Below, piece after piece: positions 56,981 through 62,000 of a DNA stretch of 62,000 nt (positions are counted from its first letter, which is position 1; each line of letters starts with the position of its first letter). The DNA lies in assembly GCA_014529385.2 (NCBI GenBank), contig CM043958.1, positions 138,179,043-138,241,042 of the forward strand. Direction: 5' to 3'. The stretch is from Adiantum capillus-veneris (lineage: Eukaryota > Streptophyta > Polypodiopsida > Polypodiales > Pteridaceae). A program made the translations under genes and the position numbers. Below the pieces are notes generated by a model. It did no database searches and was not told the DNA's origin. It saw only the letters and a list, made by a program, of their open reading frames with translations.

Positions 56981-57439
56981 TGGATGTGAAGCATCAGATT
57001 GCCAAAAAATAGATAATTGATACCATTTTGTAACCTTTGTGATATCATTGAATGCTACTTAAATATAACTAAGTAAGATTAAAGGTGAAGTGACTTCATA
57101 TAGTATTGTATGATTCTATGAGTAGTTTTATAAATAAGTAGGGTGCTTCCCTAGAACTACTAGTAGAGGGTTAACAATGTGTCTAATGTTAACGAGCGTA
57201 TGTTTCAAGGATTTTTTAACGTAACGATTTCTATTACCCTCCTTAGCAATCACACACACTTTGGCCCATTGGCTTGTACTTGTCCTTGAGGCTAGCTACC
57301 CACCCCTTTAGCTATGGTCTCTATGTTTGTTATTTTTGAGATAATTGTGTCCCACGCATTGTCACACGTGCACCATTACATTTCTCTTATATGCAATTAT
57401 GCAAGGTCTTAGAAGTTCTAAAACTTTGGCCCTTTAAGT

Positions 57440-57820
57440 TGGTCCCTTACTCTCATAGCCATTTGTAGGGGTTTCTTCTAACTAAACATTGAAATCCCAT
57501 TCCTATTTAATCCCGACAACCTCTCAATCAGTAGAATACCCTTTACTTTTGTGTTGGCCTTTACTCTCATAAGCATTCATAGGGGTTGCTTCTAGCTAAA
57601 CATTCAAAGCCCGTCCCTATTCATTCATAGGGGTTGCTTATAGCTGAACATTAAAAGCCTATCCCCATTCAATCCCCACAACCTCTCAATTAGTACAATG
57701 CCCCTTACTCTTGTATTGACCCTTAATTAGTTGGTCCCCAACTATCTCGATCGGTCCTAGATTTACCTCTAGCTAGCTATTGAAAACCCATCGCTATCCA
57801 ATTCTAGAAAACCTCTTAGA
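57440..57820 (+). repeat. About 113-bp tandem repeat, three to four decayed units
   Basis: CTTACTCTCATAGCCATTTG, AGGGGTTTCTTCTAACTAAAC and ACAACCTCTCAATCAGTA recur near 57560 and 57622-57690 with changes, then once more in weak form up to 57820. Confidence 0.8.
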
Positions 57821-58565
57821 TATGAGATGTTCTTTAGTCCTAAAGTGACTTCTAATATCATTTTTAAGAGCTCCATCATGCTTATTCTCAAATTATACAT
57901 AACTAATGGGTATGGCCTTTACATAATGGCTCAATCTTCATCACTAATAAAAATGGGCAATAACTTTCCCTTAATGTGAATAATGCAAATATTGACACTA
58001 TGAATCTTTTCACAAGTGCATGTGGAGCAATTAAAGAAATTTCAAAGCGCAAGGTATTGAAAATTTAAAACTTCAACTTATGTTTGAAGAGTGAAACCTT
58101 CAAAATTCCACTCAATTTTGTGTCTTTAAATTATCCAATGAGCTTCTTGTTGTAACACGACCTTAAGTTTATCTCTATAGACATTGAGATCAAAGAGAAT
58201 CTAATTGTATCTTACATCAAACCACATTAGTTATAATCCATGCCACCATCTGTAGTATGACATGGTTCAGTTCTCTTGGATAAAATTTTTATGGCTCTCT
58301 ATCACAATTTGTTAAACATAAACAAATACACATGTAGCTACATGAATTAATGTTCTCGGAAATTAATACCTTCCACATGTTAAAAAGTGAATGGAATCTA
58401 GAAATCAAAAGCTGTTTTTATGGAAGAAAAGTACTTTACACAGGTAAAAAAAGTAAAATGAAGCTTGCAATCAAAATAGCTCTAAATTTCTAACAAAAAT
58501 CTCTAAATGGAAAGCTCAAATTTTTATCATCCCTCCCGAAACTGAAATCTATGAGTACCTATGCG
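57821..58565. other. No recognisable gene
   Basis: AT-rich DNA without identifiable features. Confidence 0.5.
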
Positions 58566-58628
58566 AAGCTTATGTCGCCACAATTCTAATGACTACTTGC
58601 AAGCAAAAAACAAACATCGTTTGATATA
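58566..58628 (-). repeat. Fragment of LTR E
   Basis: GCCACAATTCTAATGACTAC followed by TTGCAAGCAAAAAACAAACA matches 32951-33000 (GCCACGGTTCTAATAACTAC). The match stops exactly where the CACTA-like end begins. Confidence 0.7.
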
Positions 58629-58848
58629 CACTATAAGAGGAGTTGTCTATAACCGCTAACATTGCCGCGGAAAAACAAAGGAAAAGGAAAGAAAAATTTA
58701 CGGGGGCGGCAATAACCACGGCTATATACGCGGTAGTGGTTTCTCAGCATTAAGCGCGATAATACTAGCGGTAATATACCCGTAGCTATTACCACGTCAA
58801 TTGCCGCTGTGAGCGGGATGGAAACACACACACAAAGCCTCTATAATG
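58629..58848. mobile_element. CACTA-like short element
   Basis: Starts CACTATAAGAGGAGTTGTC. The other side ends GCCTCTATAATG, whose reverse complement is CATTATAGAGGC, a mutated match. Between them are GC-rich words in both directions (AACCGC, TTGCCGCGG, GGCGGCAATAACCACGGC, GCTATTACCACGTCAATTGC), like the subterminal repeats of plant CACTA elements. No transposase; probably a short non-autonomous copy. Confidence 0.55.
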
Positions 58849-59043
58849 AACCGACACACACTCTTGGAATGATACACACACACACACTATGGGGCACCAC
58901 TCGGCTTACACAACCCACCTGGCTGAGACAGGGAACACACTGACGGAGTGAGAGGAGAGAGACTATCCACTTGCCCACTCCACACACAAAGACACACACA
59001 CACACACCAAAAAAACCTCAGCTCAAAAGAGGAGAATTTCTGA
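58849..59043. other. (CA)-rich spacer
   Basis: Short (CA)n runs near 58872-58886 and 58985-59008; no other content. Confidence 0.6.
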
Positions 59044-59414
59044 TGTTTAGATACAATTGAGCTTGGTCCAACACCAATGAGGCAAATAGCTCACACAATA
59101 TTGTAAAGAATGAGGATGCAAGAGAGCTACACAAGACAAGCACAAAGCACACAGAGATGGAAAGCTTCTTCTTCTTCTTTACAGAAAAGAGAGTACAAAA
59201 TGACTAAGTGCTAAAGCTGAAAAGTAGCACATATGTACATGCGGTCACTAAGTGTGAACACGCTAGAAGCGTACTAGGCTGACACTATAAGTGTAGTCCA
59301 GCTGTAGAATCACTGGAAAGATCCTCCGTGTCGGTCACCTAACGCGCCAGTGAGTAAATGCCGTAAGCGGCCAAGACCCGTAGTGGATGCCAGCTCAAGG
59401 TGTAGAGCTCGACA
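59044..59414 (-). repeat. 3' LTR of copia I (outer end tentative)
   Basis: On the minus strand it starts TGTCGAGCTCTACACC directly after the polypurine tract. The outer end is placed at TCTAAACA (59044) by the CA rule only. The far part has TTTTGTACTCTC and a (GAA)n patch near 59170. Confidence 0.65.
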
Positions 59415-61026
59415 TCTCAAAACTCCCCCTCGAGCTCTGCATGTCGCAGAGTCCAAGCATAGTCCGGAAACGTCGAAGCTTCTCAGCTCCGAGGGCCTTG
59501 GTAAAGATATCTGCTATCTGCTCCTCTGTGCTGACGTAGACCAAGTCGATGTCGCTCGCCAACACTCGCTCTCGAACGTAGTGGTAATGGACCTCTATGT
59601 GTTTGGTCCTGGCATGGAACACTGGGTTCCTAGCCAACTGCATGCTGCTGAGGTTGTCACAATGGATGAAAATCTGCTGGTCCACCTGCACTCCCAAGTC
59701 CTCAAGTAATGTGCGTAGCCAAGCTACCTCGCATGCCGCAACTGCTGCACCTCTGTACTCGGCCTCTGTGCTCGATAAAGCAACCGTAGGCTGCTTTTTG
59801 CTGCTCCAAGTAACAGCAGCACTCCCAAAAGAGAACATGAAGCCACTCGTAGATCTCCTATCAACAATGCTACCTACCCAATCTGCATCTGTATACCCAT
59901 ACAATGCTAATGGTGCATCTGCTGCATAGAACAATGCGTAGTCAAGAGTACCTTGCACATACCTAAGTGTGCGTCGTACTCCATCCAAATGTGGCTTCCT
60001 CGGAAGCTGCATGAACTGACTCTCCAAGCCTATTGTGTAGCTCAAGTCTGGCCTCGTGATAGTCAAGTAGATTAGACTACCCACAATCTTCCTGTACATG
60101 TTGACATCCTCAACAACATCACCCTTTTCTGCACTCAGCTTTGCATTCACATCCAAGGGAATAGAAATTGGCTTACAATCAGCCATACCATACTTTGACA
60201 ACATGTCCAAAGCATACTGTCTCTGTGATAGCCATACACCCTCTGGAGTCCTGATCACCTCAATGCCAAGAAAGTAGCGCAACTCGCCTAAATCTTTCAT
60301 TTCAAACTCCTGTTTGAGAAGACCCTTCACATGGTCAATCTCCATAGCATTGTCACCAACAATAATAAGGTCATCTACATATATGGTAATGACCACAATC
60401 CCCACATCACTCTCATGTACATAGAGTGAATGATCAGCATGAGCTCTCCTAAAACCAATACTGACAAGATACTTGGCAATCCTGTCATACCATGCTCTAG
60501 AGCCCTGCTTCAAACCATACAAAGCTTTGAGAAGTCTGCATACATAATCTGGGTAACCTGGATCGACATAACCAGGTGGCTGATCCATATACACTTCCTC
60601 TTGCAACTCACCATTCAAGAAGGCATTCTTTACATCCATTTGATGCATAATCCATCCTCTAGATGCAGCCACTGCTATGACAGCTCTCACAGTCGTCATC
60701 TTTGCCACTGGAGCAAAGGTCTCCTCATAGTCTATGCCATACGTCTGTGCATAACCCTTTGCGACCAGCCTTGCCTTGTGACGCTCAATGTTACCATCAG
60801 CCTTATGCTTGGTTTTATACACCCATTTACAGCCAATAGCTTTCTTGCCACTTGGCAATGGCACCAACTCCCATGTGTCGTTTGCTTCCAATGCAGCCAT
60901 CTCTTCATTCATTGCATCATCCCAATGCACATTTCCAACTGCATCCTCAAAACATGTGGGCTCCACATCCTGTATCACCTTAGCCATGTAGGCTTGGTGA
61001 TGCGCTAGATACCCATCATAAGTCAA
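59395..61026 (-). CDS. Pol: reverse transcriptase and RNase H (copia I), open part
   Basis: 543 open codons. RT covers about residues 50-295, with WVYKTKHKADG, ARLVAKGYAQ, the catalytic Asp block MHQMDVKNAFLNG (131), LLKALYGLKQ and the active site YVDD (216-219). RNase H covers about 375-512, with YTDADWVGS, VALSSTEAEYRG, FIHCDNLSS and EEQIADIFTKAL. All catalytic residues are present. The frame passes through the polypurine tract and ends about 18 bases inside the LTR. The N-terminal end follows a frameshift, and the first codon (TTG) is not a start. Copia pol makes the cDNA in virus-like particles. Confidence 0.95.
   Translation of the reverse strand: MTYDGYLAHHQAYMAKVIQDVEPTCFEDAVGNVHWDDAMNEEMAALEANDTWELVPLPSGKKAIGCKWVYKTKHKADGNIERHKARLVAKGYAQTYGIDYEETFAPVAKMTTVRAVIAVAASRGWIMHQMDVKNAFLNGELQEEVYMDQPPGYVDPGYPDYVCRLLKALYGLKQGSRAWYDRIAKYLVSIGFRRAHADHSLYVHESDVGIVVITIYVDDLIIVGDNAMEIDHVKGLLKQEFEMKDLGELRYFLGIEVIRTPEGVWLSQRQYALDMLSKYGMADCKPISIPLDVNAKLSAEKGDVVEDVNMYRKIVGSLIYLTITRPDLSYTIGLESQFMQLPRKPHLDGVRRTLRYVQGTLDYALFYAADAPLALYGYTDADWVGSIVDRRSTSGFMFSFGSAAVTWSSKKQPTVALSSTEAEYRGAAVAACEVAWLRTLLEDLGVQVDQQIFIHCDNLSSMQLARNPVFHARTKHIEVHYHYVRERVLASDIDLVYVSTEEQIADIFTKALGAEKLRRFRTMLGLCDMQSSRGSFEMSSSTP
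59415..59433 (-). promoter_or_regulatory. Polypurine tract (copia I)
   Basis: The minus strand reads CGAGGGGGAGTTTTGAGA and then the LTR start TGTC. It is the primer for plus-strand DNA and here lies inside the pol frame. Confidence 0.85.
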
Positions 61027-61375
61027 TTCTGAACTGGATTTCTGACTCTATTAGATCTGCGCGGTCCTGGGTCACTCCTTTGCCCTCTAGTACTTTCCTT
61101 ACACCAGGTGTCCTGACAGCCGGAATTCCAAATTCCTCATCAAGACTTTGTTCAGAACCATCTGAATCCATGTCTACATGTGAAAAACCTGATGATGCAT
61201 CAGCCACAAGATCAACCTTTTCCTTTCCTTTTCGTGATACATTCCCTGTACCTGTTGGTGGAGTAACCTGCGTACGTAGTCTACCATTCCATGGTTTCTC
61301 AACAGAGCCACGAGAAGAGGGCTCTTGTGGTCCACTCAAAACCTGTGAATGTGGCCTCACATTTTGTACAACCAC
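61016..61375 (-). pseudogene. Integrase-RT linker (copia I)
   Basis: A low-complexity Ser/Pro/Gly/Glu-rich linker (GTGNVSRKGKEKVDLV, DGSEQSLDEEFGIPAVRTPG). Near its end another frame reads RRSNRVRNPVQ, the usual motif just before RT (LTYDGY), so this part has shifted at least twice: once near 61380 (from integrase) and again within 61030-61080. No enzymatic activity is expected for the linker. Confidence 0.82.
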
Positions 61376-62000
61376 ATCATCTTTACATCAGCCCCAATAG
61401 TGCCATGTGCATTACTGTACCAGCTGCTCATCTCATCAAAGACTACATCTCTGCTCACTCGTAATTCTTGTGTAGTAGGATTGTAGCACCTGTACCCCTT
61501 TTGTTCAAGGGAATATCCCACAAGAATACATTTCTCTGCTTTAGGATCCAATTTCCTACGCAACTCATCTGGTACATGCACGTAGGCTATGGAGCCAAAC
61601 ACTTTCAAGTGTGCCAAATCAGGCTTTGTACCTGTAAACTTTTCCTCAGGTGTTACATCATGCACCGCAGCTGTAGGTGTCCTGTTCATAATGTACACAG
61701 CTGTATTTATAGCTTCAGTCCAGAAATGATGAGGCATGTTCTTCTCATTCATCAATGCACGTGCAACCTCTGCAATGTGCCTGTTTTTCCTTTCTGCGAC
61801 CCCATTCTGCTGTGGAGTATATCTGTATGTAAACTGCCTGTGTATACCATGCATTCACAGAAAATCTGAAAAATCATTGGAGAAGTACTCTCCCCCTCCA
61901 TCTGACCTCAATGTCTTGATTTGCATATCTGTCTCCTTCTCAATCATGACTTTGAAGTCTTGAAAGTGACCAAACACTTCACTTTTGTTACGCATGAAGT
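61357..62000 (-). pseudogene. Integrase core (copia I)
   Basis: From the right edge the frame reads VFGHFQDFKVMIEKETDMQI, TLRSDGGGEYFSNDFSDFL (second catalytic Asp), then a TGA stop at 61855-61857, MHGIHRQFTYRYTPQQNGVA and ERKN (catalytic Glu), then HFWTEAINTAVYIMNRTP and LKVFGSIAYVHVPDELRRKL, the usual copia C-terminal blocks. The stop may come from a CGA codon by C-to-T change. A one-base deletion near 61380 shifts the frame into the linker. The first Asp and zinc domain are beyond the window. Confidence 0.92.

Larger units (their letters stand above)
59044..62000 (-). mobile_element. Ty1/copia LTR retrotransposon I (cut by the right edge)
   Basis: Minus strand, high to low: integrase core, linker, reverse transcriptase, RNase H, polypurine tract, 3' LTR. 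Integrase before RT is the copia order. Gag, protease and 5' LTR lie outside the window. RT-RNase H is one open frame of 543 codons, so this is probably the youngest element here, though integrase has one stop and the linker has several shifts. Confidence 0.95.

Overview
The window is a block of nested, mostly dead transposable elements from a land-plant nuclear genome. The evidence is plant-type Ty3/gypsy and Ty1/copia elements, a primer-binding site complementary to plant initiator-methionine tRNA, a fragment of a plant pentatricopeptide-repeat (PPR) gene, and many (GA)n, (CT)n and (GT)n microsatellites. The species cannot be named from this. A repeat-rich fern, lycophyte, gymnosperm or large angiosperm genome would all fit. 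I found no intact host gene, rRNA, tRNA or CRISPR array.

Layout. 1-6357 (-): the gag-pol and 1.59-kb 5' LTR of a fairly well preserved Ty3/gypsy element (family 1, copy A), cut by the window's left edge. 6358-9647: non-coding DNA with a large diverged inverted repeat and a 30-bp minisatellite. 9648-13329 (-) and 13333-15848 (+): two broken copies of family 1 (B and C), head to head with their 5' LTR ends touching. 15850-17300 (-): a rotted, internally deleted Ty1/copia element (H). 18330-19922: repeat R, which recurs at 46120-47582. 20200-23950: gypsy protease debris and three tandem-repeat blocks. 24231-32050 (-): a second gypsy family (D1) with a 2.6-kb insertion in its reverse transcriptase and a 287-bp MITE in its linker. 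32590-35650: LTR E and flanking debris. 35650-41000 (-): another gypsy copy (F), with gag, zinc knuckle, protease, primer-binding site and LTR start. 42757-44636 (-): a degraded gene I do not recognise, interrupted by a second MITE. 46120-51600: repeat R, then a gypsy fragment (D2) split by a 2.3-kb insertion (G) with a 5-bp target duplication, then a truncated LTR E. 51600-59040: non-coding DNA rich in microsatellites and short tandem repeats, with a third MITE, a SINE-like unit and a CACTA-like end. 59044-62000 (-): the best-preserved Ty1/copia element (I), cut by the right edge.

How the parts relate. The genes are all retroelement genes and do not form a host pathway. Their relationships are a history of insertions: MITEs landed in older elements, the G element landed in gypsy D2, and an unclassified 2.6-kb element landed in the D1 reverse transcriptase. 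The most interesting items are a three-copy MITE family with 32-bp inverted ends and an apparent 4-bp target duplication (30320, 43452, 55823), and the G insertion. G has two LTR-like units back to back at one end, a polypurine tract, an antisense PPR gene fragment, and an undisrupted paralogous site elsewhere in the window that proves its borders.
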